A DNA stretch of 64,000 nt from Acinetobacter vivianii (GCF_014635885.1 NZ_BMDR01000006.1:62001-126000); one strand, 5' to 3'. Shown: positions 26,953 to 36,431, counted from the first letter of the stretch. The notes: generated by a model not told the origin, from the sequence alone. Made by a program: numbers and translations.

Positions 26953-27070
26953 TGAACATTCATCAATAAAAAGATAAATATCAACACTGCAAAAAACTCG
27001 CCAATAGCTAAGAATAAGGTGATTTAGAACATGAAAAATACAGAAATTTTAAATAACGCTTTTAAAAACA

Positions 27071-28273
27071 TTATCTTGTCGGGGCACACTCTAATCGATC
27101 ATGCACACCCTCTCCAGCGGCTCGCCCAGTTGCGAAGCAAGCTGTCAGCAAATAGCCACCCGTTGGTGCATCCCAATCCAGCATTTCACCACAGCAAAAT
27201 ACATAAGGGTTAGATTGCAATTGCAGTTGTGGAGATAACACCTCTTGCTTCACCCCACCCGCACAGCTAATGGCTTCCTCAATCGGGCGAAAGCCTGCTA
27301 AGGGAATACGAAGCTGTTTGATCTGCTGTGCCATTTGCTTGGCATCTGACCACAAGCTCTTTTCGACGATTTCCCGAAGCAGATTAATTTTGACATTGTC
27401 CAATCCTGCTTTACGCCAAAGATTGGTCAAAGACTGTTTTTTATTCGCCTGTAATTTCTTTTCTAATTGCTCAACGCTGACATCTGGCAGTAGGTCTAGC
27501 TGTAATTGCAGAGCTTGCTGTTGGGCAAGCTGTGCTCTGAGATCACGACCCAATTTATAAATCACACCACTCTCAAAACCATAATGGGTAATGATGATAT
27601 CGCCATGCGTTTGCTGTTCAGGCCATACCCATGCATTGACGCGTTTAAGCGGTTGTCCGAAACATTCTTGCATAAATGGCGACCATGTTTTCAAAACACC
27701 AGCATTGCTAGCCTGAAAAGGCGCGATTTCATTCTTTGAGAGCCATTGTTGCCACGCACCATCACTGCCCAATTGCGACCATGACATCGCACCACAGGCC
27801 AGTACAATCGCATCATAACTGGCACTAAAACGTTGCGTCTGATTTTCCAGAGTGAGTTGATTATTGGATAAATCCACACAACGATGGCGATAATGAAATT
27901 TTACGCCAGCATTCATCAAACGCTTTAACCATGCACGGAGTAACGGCGCTGCTTTCATTTCTACGGGAAAGACACGTCCCGAACTGCCGATATAGGATGC
28001 AATCCCCAGACCTTGCATCCAGTTCTGAATCCATTGTGCATCCCATTGCTTGACCCAAGGTCCCAACCATTGTGTCTGATCATAACGCTGGATAAAAACC
28101 TCAACAGGCTCAGCATGGGAAATGTTTAAACCTGTTTTACCTGCCATTAAAAACTTGCGTGCAGCCGACGGTTTCTGCTCAAACACGTCAATTTCATAAT
28201 CATATTGACTCAGTACCTCAGCAGCCATCAAACCCGCTGGGCCTGCCCCAATAATGGCAACACGCTTAGGCAT
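27071..28273 (-). CDS. BaiN/HI0933-type FAD-dependent oxidoreductase
   Basis: Flavoprotein of 400 residues. The ATG at 28273 is chosen because it overlaps the upstream trmB-like stop codon (ATGCCTAA) and has AAGAG ahead; it also puts the dinucleotide fold right at the N terminus (MPKRVAIIGAGPAGLMAAEV). Family-typical stretches are KFLMAGKTGLNISH, YIGSSGRVFP, ISCAGGVKQEVL and the C-terminal YVFCCGEMLDWDAPTGGYLL. The HI0933/BaiN group is widespread and mostly uncharacterised. Translational coupling to the methyltransferase suggests shared expression; a shared pathway is not shown. Confidence 0.88.
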   Translation of the reverse strand: MPKRVAIIGAGPAGLMAAEVLSQYDYEIDVFEQKPSAARKFLMAGKTGLNISHAEPVEVFIQRYDQTQWLGPWVKQWDAQWIQNWMQGLGIASYIGSSGRVFPVEMKAAPLLRAWLKRLMNAGVKFHYRHRCVDLSNNQLTLENQTQRFSASYDAIVLACGAMSWSQLGSDGAWQQWLSKNEIAPFQASNAGVLKTWSPFMQECFGQPLKRVNAWVWPEQQTHGDIIITHYGFESGVIYKLGRDLRAQLAQQQALQLQLDLLPDVSVEQLEKKLQANKKQSLTNLWRKAGLDNVKINLLREIVEKSLWSDAKQMAQQIKQLRIPLAGFRPIEEAISCAGGVKQEVLSPQLQLQSNPYVFCCGEMLDWDAPTGGYLLTACFATGRAAGEGVHDRLECAPTR

Positions 28274-28910
28274 CGCGGTTCTCTTGGGTATTTTGACCTT
28301 GCAACGGTGAAAAATCATCAAAACGGGTTGCGTAACCTTCTGGCTTGCGAATGATCAATTGCTGGCAAAGTTCGCCACGTTCCAGATATTTGATTTCAAA
28401 ATGCGTTCGAGCTGAATCCGCTGCAATTTTTTGTTTTTCGTAAGGTAATTTCCATACTTCAATCAGTTGTTGTTCTGCTTCATCAATATATTCTGGAATA
28501 TTACTGGCTAAGGTAATGGTTCCATCTGGCTGAAGGCGAGAAAGCAGGAATTCGAAAAATGGCATATTGAGCCAGCGCTGCGCTGGATTATGTGGTTCTG
28601 GATTTGGATAAAGAATAAAAAATTGTTGTACTTGTGCCGGGAACAAGGCGTGCACGACCCAAGGCAATGCATCGGCATGAACAGGATTTAAATATTCCCG
28701 AGCTTCCAGCTGATGCTGTTTTTGCATCGCCAAAAATTTTTCTTTGGTTCGCTCAATTGCATACAACGTGGTTTGCGGGTTTTGTCCCGTAAATAACAAG
28801 GCATGTTTGCCTTTTCCCGCACCAATTTCCACACAAATCGGAGTGTTAGAAATGGCCTTAAAATCACGAGGGGCTTGCATACGTTGTGCTTGAAATTGAC
28901 GAATCGACAT
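28266..28910 (-). CDS. TrmB-like SAM-dependent methyltransferase
   Basis: Protein of 214 residues in the tRNA (guanine-N7)-methyltransferase family. The SAM-binding motif is VEIGAGKGKHALLF, followed by YAIERTKEKFLAMQ and the strand with NPVHADALPWVV. The family substrate motif, usually a PDPWPK-type sequence followed by basic residues, here reads LYPNPEPHNPAQRWLN, and the C terminus is otherwise TrmB-like (FFEFLLSRLQPDG, then FEIKYLERGE). It may be the organism's TrmB with a drifted motif or a paralogue with another substrate. It overlaps the downstream flavoprotein gene by eight bases. Confidence 0.75.
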   Translation of the reverse strand: MSIRQFQAQRMQAPRDFKAISNTPICVEIGAGKGKHALLFTGQNPQTTLYAIERTKEKFLAMQKQHQLEAREYLNPVHADALPWVVHALFPAQVQQFFILYPNPEPHNPAQRWLNMPFFEFLLSRLQPDGTITLASNIPEYIDEAEQQLIEVWKLPYEKQKIAADSARTHFEIKYLERGELCQQLIIRKPEGYATRFDDFSPLQGQNTQENRDA

Positions 28911-29001
28911 AATCTCATCAAACTATCTAGAAATCGGCATAAGTCTAACAAGTCACCTTACTTTTGCCTAATCTATTTAGTTTTTGTTTTAGGAATTTTC
29001 T

Positions 29002-29193
29002 ATGCCACGTACATTCCCCTGCCCGCGTTGTGGTGAAACCAGCACTTGGGAAGGTAATGCGTTTCGTCCATTTTGCTCAGAACGTTGCAAGATGATTGAT
29101 CTCGGTGCCTGGGCCAGTGATGAGTACAAACTGCCAACGCAAGATACACCACAAGCAGAGATGAAACGCCACGAAGATGATTATGAAGATTAA
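29002..29193 (+). CDS. yacG: DNA gyrase inhibitor YacG-like zinc protein
   Basis: Protein of 63 residues with four zinc-ligand cysteines, C7 and C10 (FPCPRCGE) and C25 and C29 (FCSERCKMIDLG), and the conserved GAWASDEY that follows. The family member from E. coli binds GyrB and inhibits gyrase. The gene is alone, divergent from the methyltransferase and convergent with the pqq operon. Its last codons form one arm of an 11-bp inverted repeat. Confidence 0.92.
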   Translation: MPRTFPCPRCGETSTWEGNAFRPFCSERCKMIDLGAWASDEYKLPTQDTPQAEMKRHEDDYED

Positions 29194-29201
29194 TCATCTT
29201 C
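29173..29201. terminator. Inverted repeat spanning the yacG stop codon
   Basis: GAAGATGATTA (29173-29183) and TAATCATCTTC (29191-29201) are perfect 11-bp complements with a 7-nt loop. It lies between the convergent yacG and dipeptidase genes and overlaps the yacG stop. There is no T run, so it may be a transcript-protecting hairpin or weak bidirectional terminator. Confidence 0.5.
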
Positions 29202-29211
29202 TACTCATGTG

Positions 29212-30273
29212 CTAAGTCCAGATTCGGTTCAGCACATTGAGCCAGTTGCCCCAGCAGATTTTCTCAATCAATCCTTTTGAATAGTGGCGCTGTTGCATCG
29301 CAGCAATCAGTTGCGCTAAGCCCGTAACGTCTTGCAGTTCTGTACTGATCAGCGCGCCATCAAAATCTGAGCCGAAGCCAATATGGTCTTCTCCAAGGTG
29401 ATTCATCATATATTCCAGATGATCCAGAATCAGTTCAATTGGCGTGTCCGCATTCCGTTGTCCATCGCCGCGTAAAAAGGCCACATCGAAATTGACCCCG
29501 ACCATGCCACCACTCTCAGCAATTGCCTTGAGTTGTGGATCAGTGAGATTACGCGCTTGGGGACATAAAGCATGTGCATTGGAATGGGTGGCGACAATCG
29601 GTTGCTGCAAAATATCGACCGTGTCCCAAAATGCACGTTCATTCATATGCGATACATCTACCACCATTTTCTTTTCAGCACAGCGTCTTAATAAGGCTTT
29701 ACCTGCTATGGTCAGGCCTGCACCTGTATCGGGTGAATGAGGAAAACGGGCATTTAAACCATGTCCAAATTGGCTCACCCTGTTCCATAAGGGGCCGATA
29801 CTCCGCAGCCCGGCCTGATAAAAAACATCGAGCAAGTCAGGGTTGTCCTGTAAAGCTTCCGCCCCTTCCATGTGTAGCACCACGGCCAGTTGACCTTGAG
29901 TACGGCAGTCTTGAATCTGTTGCACCGATGTACACAGTTGAATCTGCTCGGAGGCTTGCACCATCTGCTGTGCCAGCTCGAGTTGTGCCATACAGATCTG
30001 CTCAACCTGCTGTTGAGTGAAATCTTCGGCATTTTTATCCACGAGCTTATCGGGATGGTGCTGTTTCACATAGGTAAATGGCGGTAGAAAAATCGCAAAC
30101 ATGCCGCCTACAAATCCCGCCTGCTGGCAGCGCTTTAAATCCAGTTGTCCAGACAACTGTTCATGTATAAAAGCCTGTACGGGGTCCGCTTGATCGCTGA
30201 GCCATAACCGTGTCAGCAGATCATTATGACCATCGAAAACTACAACGTTGTTGTGATTTAGGCCATGCGTCAT
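29212..30273 (-). CDS. M19 membrane-type dipeptidase, last gene of pqq operon
   Basis: Zinc dipeptidase of 353 residues in the renal dipeptidase family (peptidase M19). Metal-binding positions are visible: H16 and D18 in VFDGHNDLL, the glutamate in [11 protein letters not shown], and histidines in [13 protein letters not shown] and [10 protein letters not shown]; the later GFGSDFDG motif is also intact. No signal peptide is apparent, so it is probably cytoplasmic. Its ATG overlaps the pqqE stop by four bases, so it is translationally coupled to PQQ synthesis. Trimming peptides released when PqqA is degraded is a reasonable inference. Confidence 0.9.
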   Translation of the reverse strand: MTHGLNHNNVVVFDGHNDLLTRLWLSDQADPVQAFIHEQLSGQLDLKRCQQAGFVGGMFAIFLPPFTYVKQHHPDKLVDKNAEDFTQQQVEQICMAQLELAQQMVQASEQIQLCTSVQQIQDCRTQGQLAVVLHMEGAEALQDNPDLLDVFYQAGLRSIGPLWNRVSQFGHGLNARFPHSPDTGAGLTIAGKALLRRCAEKKMVVDVSHMNERAFWDTVDILQQPIVATHSNAHALCPQARNLTDPQLKAIAESGGMVGVNFDVAFLRGDGQRNADTPIELILDHLEYMMNHLGEDHIGFGSDFDGALISTELQDVTGLAQLIAAMQQRHYSKGLIEKICWGNWLNVLNRIWT

Positions 30274-31433
30274 GAGGAGGATTCGCCCGTAATGCTTTGC
30301 ACAGGAATTTTTTGCTGAAGTGCCAATTGTTTTGAATTCTTGCTATTTCGAAATACCAGTTGCGCAAGAGATGAGGCCTGTTCACTGTCACGGCGTGCTT
30401 GTTCAATCAGATAATGATCGCTGGATTTACCACACACAGGATCGGCATTGGCAGCATCACCTGTGAGCATATAGGCCTGACAACGGCAGCCGCCAAAGTC
30501 CCGCTGTTTGTCTGGGCAACTACGGCAACTTTCTGGCATCCATGCATCGCCACGGAAATGGTTAAAACCCGTGGATGTGTACCAGATATCTGATAAAGAT
30601 TGTTCACGAACATTCGGAAACGCAATCGGTAGCTGACGTGCTGCATGACATGGCAATGCCGTGCCATCAGGCGTCACAGTAAAGAAGATTTTACCCCAGC
30701 CATTCATACAGGCTTTGGGACGTTCCTCATAATAATCAGGAACCACAAAGATCAACTTACACGGATGATTCTGCTGGCGAAGTTTTTCTCGATAGGCATT
30801 GGTCACCTTTTCGGCACGCGTCAACTGTTCTTGCGTAGGCAATAGGCCCTGTCGGTTTAAAAAAGCCCAACCATAAAATTGACAGATTGCCAGTTCGACC
30901 GTATCAGCATTCAGCTCCAGACACAGCTCAATAATCTGTTCAATCTGGTCAATATTATGTCGATGAATCACGAAATTCAGCACCATCGGATAGTCATATT
31001 GCTTGACCAGACGGCACATCTTATATTTCTGTTCAAAGGCATGTTTTGAACCAGCCAAAGCATCATTCACCACAGGATCACTGGCCTGAAAACTGATCTG
31101 GATATGATCCAGTCCAGCCTGTTTAAGTTGAGCAATACGCTGCTCATTCAGACCCATTCCTGAGGTGATTAAGTTGGTATAAAAACCTTGCTGATGCGCA
31201 TGTGCAACCAGTTGTTCCAGATCTTGCCGAACCAGCGGTTCCCCACCAGAAAAGCCCAGTTGCACCGCACCCATCTGCCGTGCCTGATCAAAAACATCAC
31301 ACCATTCTTGCGTGCTCAGTTCATTTTTATGCTGGGCATAATCCAGAGGATTCGAGCAATAAGGACATTGTAAAGGACAACGATAGGTCAACTCTGCCAA
31401 AAGCCAGAGCGGTAAACCAACGCCTTCGGTCAT
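30270..31433 (-). CDS. pqqE: PqqA peptide cyclase PqqE (radical SAM)
   Basis: Radical SAM/SPASM enzyme of 387 residues that cross-links Glu16 and Tyr20 of PqqA, the first step of pyrroloquinoline quinone synthesis. The radical SAM cysteines are C19, C23 and C26 ([10 protein letters not shown]). The C-terminal SPASM region carries the auxiliary cluster cysteines in [20 protein letters not shown] and DPVCGK. It overlaps pqqD by four bases at its start and the dipeptidase by four at its end. Confidence 0.97.
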   Translation of the reverse strand: MTEGVGLPLWLLAELTYRCPLQCPYCSNPLDYAQHKNELSTQEWCDVFDQARQMGAVQLGFSGGEPLVRQDLEQLVAHAHQQGFYTNLITSGMGLNEQRIAQLKQAGLDHIQISFQASDPVVNDALAGSKHAFEQKYKMCRLVKQYDYPMVLNFVIHRHNIDQIEQIIELCLELNADTVELAICQFYGWAFLNRQGLLPTQEQLTRAEKVTNAYREKLRQQNHPCKLIFVVPDYYEERPKACMNGWGKIFFTVTPDGTALPCHAARQLPIAFPNVREQSLSDIWYTSTGFNHFRGDAWMPESCRSCPDKQRDFGGCRCQAYMLTGDAANADPVCGKSSDHYLIEQARRDSEQASSLAQLVFRNSKNSKQLALQQKIPVQSITGESSS

Positions 31434-31714
31434 CGCAAATCAATCCAGTATTGTTGCTGCGCAACGCGCATATAGTCGACCACATCCTGCTCGATTTCTG
31501 CAATGTCACCAAACTGCTGTTTCAACAAAGTCACAATGGCAGCAACATTCTGCTGCCCATCAATATGCTGTCCAATCGCTCCAGCACTGTCATTCAGCTT
31601 GATCATGCCTTCTGGATATAAAATCACAAAAGCATTTTGTGCAGGCTCAAACTGAAAGCGGTAACCTTGTCGCCAAGTCGGAATCAGGTTTAAATCAAAT
31701 TCTGCATTAGTCAC
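31430..31714 (-). CDS. pqqD: PQQ biosynthesis peptide chaperone PqqD
   Basis: Peptide-binding chaperone of 94 residues that delivers PqqA to PqqE. The RRE-type winged-helix fold is indicated by [42 protein letters not shown] and the helix [13 protein letters not shown]. It overlaps pqqC by eight bases at its start and pqqE by four at its end, which is the usual compact order of pqq operons. Confidence 0.96.
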   Translation of the reverse strand: MTNAEFDLNLIPTWRQGYRFQFEPAQNAFVILYPEGMIKLNDSAGAIGQHIDGQQNVAAIVTLLKQQFGDIAEIEQDVVDYMRVAQQQYWIDLR

Positions 31715-32471
31715 GAAATAACCCCTTATGCCAGACAGGTTGTGTGGTCACGGTATGATACGGCGCTTGCTCATGCACATAGGCCAAGGTCAGCGCATCC
31801 AGAATACTCCAAAGAATGTCCAGCTTGAATTGCAGGATTTCCAGCATACGCTGCTGCTGTTCATAGGTGGTAAATGAGTCCAGTGTAATATTCAAACCAT
31901 GCTCCACATCGCGACGTGCCTGACTTAAACGCGAACGGAAGTAGTCATAACCCTGATCATTAATCCACGGATAATGCTGCGGCCATGAATCAAGACGGGA
32001 CTGGTGAATTTGTGGCGCAAATAATTCGGTCAGGGAACTGCTGGCTGCTTCACGCCATGTGGCACGGCGAGCAAAATTGACATAAGCATCCACGGCGAAA
32101 CGCACGCCAGGTAACACCAATTCTTCTGAAATCACCTGCTCACGGGTCAGGCCAACGGCTTCAGCCAAACGTAACCATGCTTCGCGCCCACCACCATCAG
32201 GATATTCGCCATCCTGATCAATCATCCGCTGAATCCATTCCTGACGCACACGCTGATCTGGACAATTGGCCATGATCGCCGCATCTTTCAGAGGAATATT
32301 GATTTGATAATAATAACGATTGGCAACCCACGCCTGTATTTGCTGCTGGGTGGCTTTACCCTCGTACATCATCACATGAAAAGGGTGATAAATATGGTAA
32401 TACTGCCCTTTATCCAGAATGGCCTGCTTAAACTGTTCGACACTTAATACATCAGCGCTTGGCATCATCAT
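31707..32471 (-). CDS. pqqC: Pyrroloquinoline-quinone synthase PqqC
   Basis: Cofactor-free oxidase of 254 residues that carries out the final ring closure and eight-electron oxidation to PQQ. The family's haem-oxygenase-like helical fold is represented by [61 protein letters not shown] and [17 protein letters not shown]. It starts five bases after pqqB. Confidence 0.97.
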   Translation of the reverse strand: MMMPSADVLSVEQFKQAILDKGQYYHIYHPFHVMMYEGKATQQQIQAWVANRYYYQINIPLKDAAIMANCPDQRVRQEWIQRMIDQDGEYPDGGGREAWLRLAEAVGLTREQVISEELVLPGVRFAVDAYVNFARRATWREAASSSLTELFAPQIHQSRLDSWPQHYPWINDQGYDYFRSRLSQARRDVEHGLNITLDSFTTYEQQQRMLEILQFKLDILWSILDALTLAYVHEQAPYHTVTTQPVWHKGLFRD

Positions 32472-32476
32472 TTACC

Positions 32477-33388
32477 TCAAAGTTCAATCTGCATACCATC
32501 AAAGGCGACTTCAACACCGTGGGCTTTAAGTTCAGCACATTGAGCCGAGTTTTCATCTAAAATCGGATTGGTATTATTGATATGGATCAACACTTTTTTA
32601 GGACGGCTGAGCTGATTCAGATAAGACAATGAACCACCTTCGCCACTAATATATAAATGCCCCATCTCACGTCCAGTTTTGCTGCCAACACCCGTGTGTT
32701 GCATTTCATCATCCGTCCAGAGCGTACCATCAATCATGACACAATCTGAATCACGCATGATCTGCATGATCTGCTCATCAATTTTTCCAAGACCCGGTGC
32801 ATAGAACAACTGTTTTTGCGTTTTATGATCCCGAATGATCAATGCAATATTATCGCCCTCATGCGGATCGTGACGATGAGGTGAATACGGCGGTGCAGCA
32901 CTTTGAATAATCAGTGGCATAAACTCCAGATCTTCAAAACCCGTAATTTTAAATGCCTGTTTAGGATCGATTTGCTGATATTGCAGACCGCCATTCCAGT
33001 GCTTCAACATATTAAATACAGGGAAACCTGTGGTCAGATCCTGATAGACCATATCGGTACACCAGACCTTGATTGGACAGCCTTCACGTAAAGTCAGCAG
33101 TCCAGTGGTGTGATCCAGCTGGCTGTCCATCAGGATCACATCACGAATACCGGTATCACGCAACTTACGGGCAGGTTGAGCTGCCTTAAAATCAAATAAT
33201 TGCTGACGGATATCTGGCGAAGCATTGAGCAGCACCCAATCGATGCCATTTTCAGAAATCGCGATTGAGGATTGTGTACGTGCCTTGGCCTGAATCGTAC
33301 CTGTACGCACGCCATGACAATTGGGGCAATTACAATTCCACTGCGGAAAGCCCCCACCAGCAGCCGAACCTAGAACATGAATATACAT
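32477..33388 (-). CDS. pqqB: PQQ biosynthesis protein PqqB
   Basis: Metallo-beta-lactamase-fold protein of 303 residues, thought to act late in PQQ synthesis as a hydroxylase of the cross-linked Glu-Tyr intermediate. The start [19 protein letters not shown] and the cysteine motif C19-N-C21-P-N-C24 are typical. The canonical HxHxDH motif is replaced by [10 protein letters not shown], as usual in PqqB. It is separated from pqqA by a strong hairpin. Confidence 0.97.
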   Translation of the reverse strand: MYIHVLGSAAGGGFPQWNCNCPNCHGVRTGTIQAKARTQSSIAISENGIDWVLLNASPDIRQQLFDFKAAQPARKLRDTGIRDVILMDSQLDHTTGLLTLREGCPIKVWCTDMVYQDLTTGFPVFNMLKHWNGGLQYQQIDPKQAFKITGFEDLEFMPLIIQSAAPPYSPHRHDPHEGDNIALIIRDHKTQKQLFYAPGLGKIDEQIMQIMRDSDCVMIDGTLWTDDEMQHTGVGSKTGREMGHLYISGEGGSLSYLNQLSRPKKVLIHINNTNPILDENSAQCAELKAHGVEVAFDGMQIEL

Positions 33389-33410
33389 AGCTTTAATTTC
33401 TTGTTAGAAA

Positions 33411-33444
33411 AAGATAAGCCCTAGGCATAACTAGGGCTTATCTT
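33411..33444 (-). terminator. Attenuator-like hairpin between pqqA and pqqB
   Basis: AAGATAAGCCCTAG (33411-33424) and CTAGGGCTTATCTT (33431-33444) form a perfect 14-bp stem with a 6-nt loop. On the minus strand it is followed by a short T run. It lies between the pqqA stop and the pqqB start and would reduce read-through, giving an excess of pqqA transcript relative to the enzymes. Confidence 0.85.
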
Positions 33445-33462
33445 GAATTTGAATCGGAATGA

Positions 33463-33537
33463 TTAACGTACTTCGAAGTACATGGTCACTTCAAAACCAA
33501 TACGTACATCAGTAAAAGCAGGTTTAGTCCATTGCAT
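33463..33537 (-). CDS. pqqA: PQQ precursor peptide PqqA
   Basis: Ribosomal precursor of PQQ, 24 residues, starting [18 protein letters not shown]. The two residues joined to make the cofactor are in place: E16 and Y20 in the E-x-x-x-Y motif (EVTMY). TTGGAGA lies about eight bases ahead of the ATG. It is the first gene of the operon pqqABCDE-dipeptidase. Confidence 0.97.
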   Translation of the reverse strand: MQWTKPAFTDVRIGFEVTMYFEVR

Positions 33538-33963
33538 GAAATCGTCTCCAATTGGTTTTCATCAGGTGAAATTAAGCAATTAGTTCAACATGAATAAAGC
33601 GTTTCACACCTGATTCTAAATAAAAATAATCGCTTTGTAGACCTACCCTGCCTAAGATATTGTTCGATAATTGTGAGTTTTGGCTAAATTTCGGTAAGTC
33701 ATACTCAAATTCAGTCTCTCTGCTTAAAAATTGTCTACCGACAACGCTATTCTTAATAAAAATTTACACATTTTAAATATGTGATTTACATCACAGTAAT
33801 TTACTTTTTCATGACCTTATGCAAATCTAGTGACAACTGTAGGATTGAATAACAAGACCAAACTACACATGACAACTTATACATTGTTCTGATCCAGTTT
33901 CGCACCGATTTATGTGGCATCAGCTTGTTCAATAAAAAGATTTAAATTTACCAGGATGTAAAA
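33538..33963. other. Divergent intergenic region between pqqA and the orphan gene
   Basis: About 425 bases that must contain the pqqA promoter (minus) and that of the gene at 33964 (plus). It holds an inverted repeat ATCAGGTG/CACCTGAT (33561-33568 and 33607-33614), which lies in the pqqA leader, and a CRP-type site at 33780-33795. I did not find convincing -35/-10 boxes by eye. Confidence 0.5.
33780..33795. promoter_or_regulatory. CRP/Vfr-type binding site
   Basis: TGTGA-N6-TCACA (TGTGATTTACATCACA) is a perfect match to the CRP/Vfr core consensus. It lies 243 bases upstream of pqqA and 169 bases upstream of the divergent orphan gene, so it could regulate either. Acinetobacter encodes a Vfr-like CRP homologue, but binding is not demonstrated. 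Confidence 0.6.
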
Positions 33964-35700
33964 ATGAATAACGATATTCCTTATCAGCTCAAGCTTTTGG
34001 CAACACAAATTGATCCCAATCTGGATGCTGATTGGCAAACGGCACTGATCACACTTTTTTCAGAACATACACCTGAACATTGCGAAAAAATTTCCCAGCA
34101 GGTGCTGCAACTCAAAAAAATTCACTGGAACCGAAAGGACAACAGCTTTTCCTATTTGGCTAAACACGACTTTGATATTCTGATTGAGAAAATTTATATC
34201 GCTCCAATCAAAGTGTTAGTGAAAAAAATTGCAGCGTCCCTAGAAAAGTTAAAAAGCTATCAGCATGCTTATGAAATTTCAGATTATCTGGAAAATATCC
34301 TGAACCAGATTCATGCCATTGAAACCGAAGACGACTTTGATCTACAAGAACAAAAGAAACTGATTCTAAAAGAATTTATCTATGCAGCAGCGCAAATTAT
34401 TCTGGCAAAAGAAAAGATCATCCTGCCTGATAATCAGCGACATATTAATACCGACATCATTAAAACCTTTATGACCGAGGTTTTTCTCAAACAACAGTTA
34501 TTAAAATATTCTTTTAACCTTTTGCGTTCGCATCAACTCAGAGCAGAAAAACCGCATATTCTGAAATATTTTCTGTATAAACAACAAAAATCCAGACAAC
34601 TGGATATCGTGAAAACCTCCAAATATATTTTTGCTTTGGCGCCGAGCAAGGAAGGAATGGTCAATACCTTTTCAATTCGACGTTTTTTGCAAGAAGAAAA
34701 ATTTGAAGGCTGTGACAATATTTATGTGAATTCAGCGATTCTGCATTTAGATAAAATCGACGACATCCGCCATCACGAACAATTCGAGTGGCAAATCAGC
34801 CGAATCATTACGATTGATAAGCCTGTTAACCAGTATGTTTCAGATATTGTGCGCAATATTGAACTGTATACCAGCAAAACCCTAGTGCCATTCCTACGAG
34901 AGCCTCTGCAACCCAATGGAGTATTTATGGAAAAGCTGGTAGAACAACGGCTGATTGATTTTGAACAGAAACTCAATAGCAATATTCTTGAACCTGTTGC
35001 CGAAGCACTGAAGCATTCAGTGCATCATCGGGATGAATGTAATTATCTCTATTTAAGTGTCAAACAAACGCTGGATGATCTGATTAGCCATTTTATCGAG
35101 TTCCAGTCACAACCCTCTTTGATCTTTAACAAACAGGTTAATCTGTTTATTGCCAGACTCAAATCTTATGCCACCTTGCTACAGAAACGGCATTCGGATG
35201 TGTTCACCGTGTTTTCTTATGAGGAATGGAAAAAACATCATGCTGAAGCGCTAGAGCCAACCAATATTCTCAAAGACATTAGCTTAGCCTCTCTACAGGA
35301 ATACAAAGATGCTTTTTCGGAATTAAAAGAGAATCAACGTCAGCTCAAACAAAGTGCTTCGTTTCTGAGCAAGCTTATGAATAAACCTCAAAAAATAAAA
35401 GACAATATTCTCAAGCTAAAACTTAAAACCGCGCAAATAAAAAAAGATGCACATCAGGAAATTATGCGGATTCAGCGACGTTTTCCATCTCTGATCGTTT
35501 ATTTAGAATTTGAATCACTGATTTCAATTAACCACAAAGAACGCCATTACGCTTTTCCGACAGGAGAAAATGGCATTACCCGCCTGCCCATTCTGATTCA
35601 GATTCCAGAAGATAAAGCCTCTTTCGACTTGCAAAGCATTTGTAATAGTTTGAACTTTGATTTGAATCTGGCCAATCAAAAATGGCTGGAAACCGTTTAG
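33964..35700 (+). CDS. Unrecognised 578-residue helical protein
   Basis: I do not recognise a family. The protein is predominantly alpha-helical and lysine-rich, has no signal peptide or membrane segment and no obvious nucleotide-binding or catalytic motif. A coiled-coil-like stretch runs from about residue 430 to 505 (SLQEYKDAFSELKENQRQL onwards). The middle carries KYIFALAPSKEGMVNTFSIR, and the C terminus a beta-rich segment with RFPSLIVYLEFESLISIN. AGGATG precedes the ATG, and a 13-bp inverted repeat follows the stop codon, so it is a real single-gene unit. Base composition looks slightly more AT-rich than its neighbours. It is divergent from pqqA. Confidence 0.75.
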   Translation: MNNDIPYQLKLLATQIDPNLDADWQTALITLFSEHTPEHCEKISQQVLQLKKIHWNRKDNSFSYLAKHDFDILIEKIYIAPIKVLVKKIAASLEKLKSYQHAYEISDYLENILNQIHAIETEDDFDLQEQKKLILKEFIYAAAQIILAKEKIILPDNQRHINTDIIKTFMTEVFLKQQLLKYSFNLLRSHQLRAEKPHILKYFLYKQQKSRQLDIVKTSKYIFALAPSKEGMVNTFSIRRFLQEEKFEGCDNIYVNSAILHLDKIDDIRHHEQFEWQISRIITIDKPVNQYVSDIVRNIELYTSKTLVPFLREPLQPNGVFMEKLVEQRLIDFEQKLNSNILEPVAEALKHSVHHRDECNYLYLSVKQTLDDLISHFIEFQSQPSLIFNKQVNLFIARLKSYATLLQKRHSDVFTVFSYEEWKKHHAEALEPTNILKDISLASLQEYKDAFSELKENQRQLKQSASFLSKLMNKPQKIKDNILKLKLKTAQIKKDAHQEIMRIQRRFPSLIVYLEFESLISINHKERHYAFPTGENGITRLPILIQIPEDKASFDLQSICNSLNFDLNLANQKWLETV

Positions 35701-35712
35701 CCAGCAAGGAAC

Positions 35713-35747
35713 TAGCTTGTGTATAACACGCTGCTATACACAAGCTA
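35713..35747. terminator. Inverted repeat between convergent genes
   Basis: TAGCTTGTGTATA (35713-35725) and TATACACAAGCTA (35735-35747) are perfect 13-bp complements around a 9-nt loop, just after the orphan gene and before the end of the convergent hydrolase gene. T runs are missing, so it may act mainly as a transcript-end hairpin. Confidence 0.6.
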
Positions 35748-35757
35748 AAAGGTGCAG

Positions 35758-36402
35758 TTAGCCTGCTTTGCTTGCCACAAAAGGATTAAATTGCTTTTCA
35801 TAACCAATGGTACTCATCGGGCCATGACCTGAAATAAACTGAGTATCATCAGGCAAGCTAAAGCATTCGCGCTGAATCGAATCGAGCAACTGCTGGTGAT
35901 TGCCTTTTGGAAAATCTGTACGGCCGATCGAGCCTTTAAACAGCACGTCACCTGTCCACAACAAACCATGTTTAGCGTTATAGAACATCACATGACCTGG
36001 GGTATGGCCTGGGGCAAAACGCACTTCAAACTCATCGTCACCCAGCTTTAAAACTTCACCACCTTCTAACCATTGGTCCACTTTGACAGGCTGGGGAATT
36101 GGAAAGCCATAACGCGCCGAGACTTCCTGAATCATGTCCAGCCAGAATTGATCTTCCTTATGCGGGCCAATCACGGGGATCTGCCATGTTTCAGCAAGTT
36201 CACCGACTGCACCTGCATGATCAAGATGCCCGTGCGTCAACCACAGTGCTTTCACTTTTAGCCCCAAAGCTTCCACTTCTTTTTTCAGCACCGCAGCATC
36301 ACCACCCGCATCAATCAAAATCGCTTCTTTGCTTTCACTGTCCCATAAGATCGAACAGTTTTGGGCAAATGCAGTAACAGGGACAATTTTGACTTGGAGC
36401 AT
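35758..36402 (-). CDS. MBL-fold hydrolase, glyoxalase-II-like (YcbL type)
   Basis: Metallo-hydrolase of 214 residues. The metal-binding motif THGHLDHAG, the later FAPGHTPGHVMFY, LLWTGDVLF and FISGHGPMSTIGYEKQFNPFV are those of YcbL-type type II glyoxalases, which lack the long C-terminal domain of GloB. It likely hydrolyses a thioester such as S-lactoylglutathione. AGAGG precedes the ATG. It begins 29 bases after hemH on the same strand, so they probably share a transcript. Confidence 0.88.
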   Translation of the reverse strand: MLQVKIVPVTAFAQNCSILWDSESKEAILIDAGGDAAVLKKEVEALGLKVKALWLTHGHLDHAGAVGELAETWQIPVIGPHKEDQFWLDMIQEVSARYGFPIPQPVKVDQWLEGGEVLKLGDDEFEVRFAPGHTPGHVMFYNAKHGLLWTGDVLFKGSIGRTDFPKGNHQQLLDSIQRECFSLPDDTQFISGHGPMSTIGYEKQFNPFVASKAG

Positions 36403-36431
36403 AGCAACCTCTGGCGAAATAAAGCGTCGAT

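Noticed and set aside
29574..30020. 148-codon plus-strand ORF inside the dipeptidase gene
   Set aside because: It is antisense to a conserved metalloenzyme frame and its translation has no domain.
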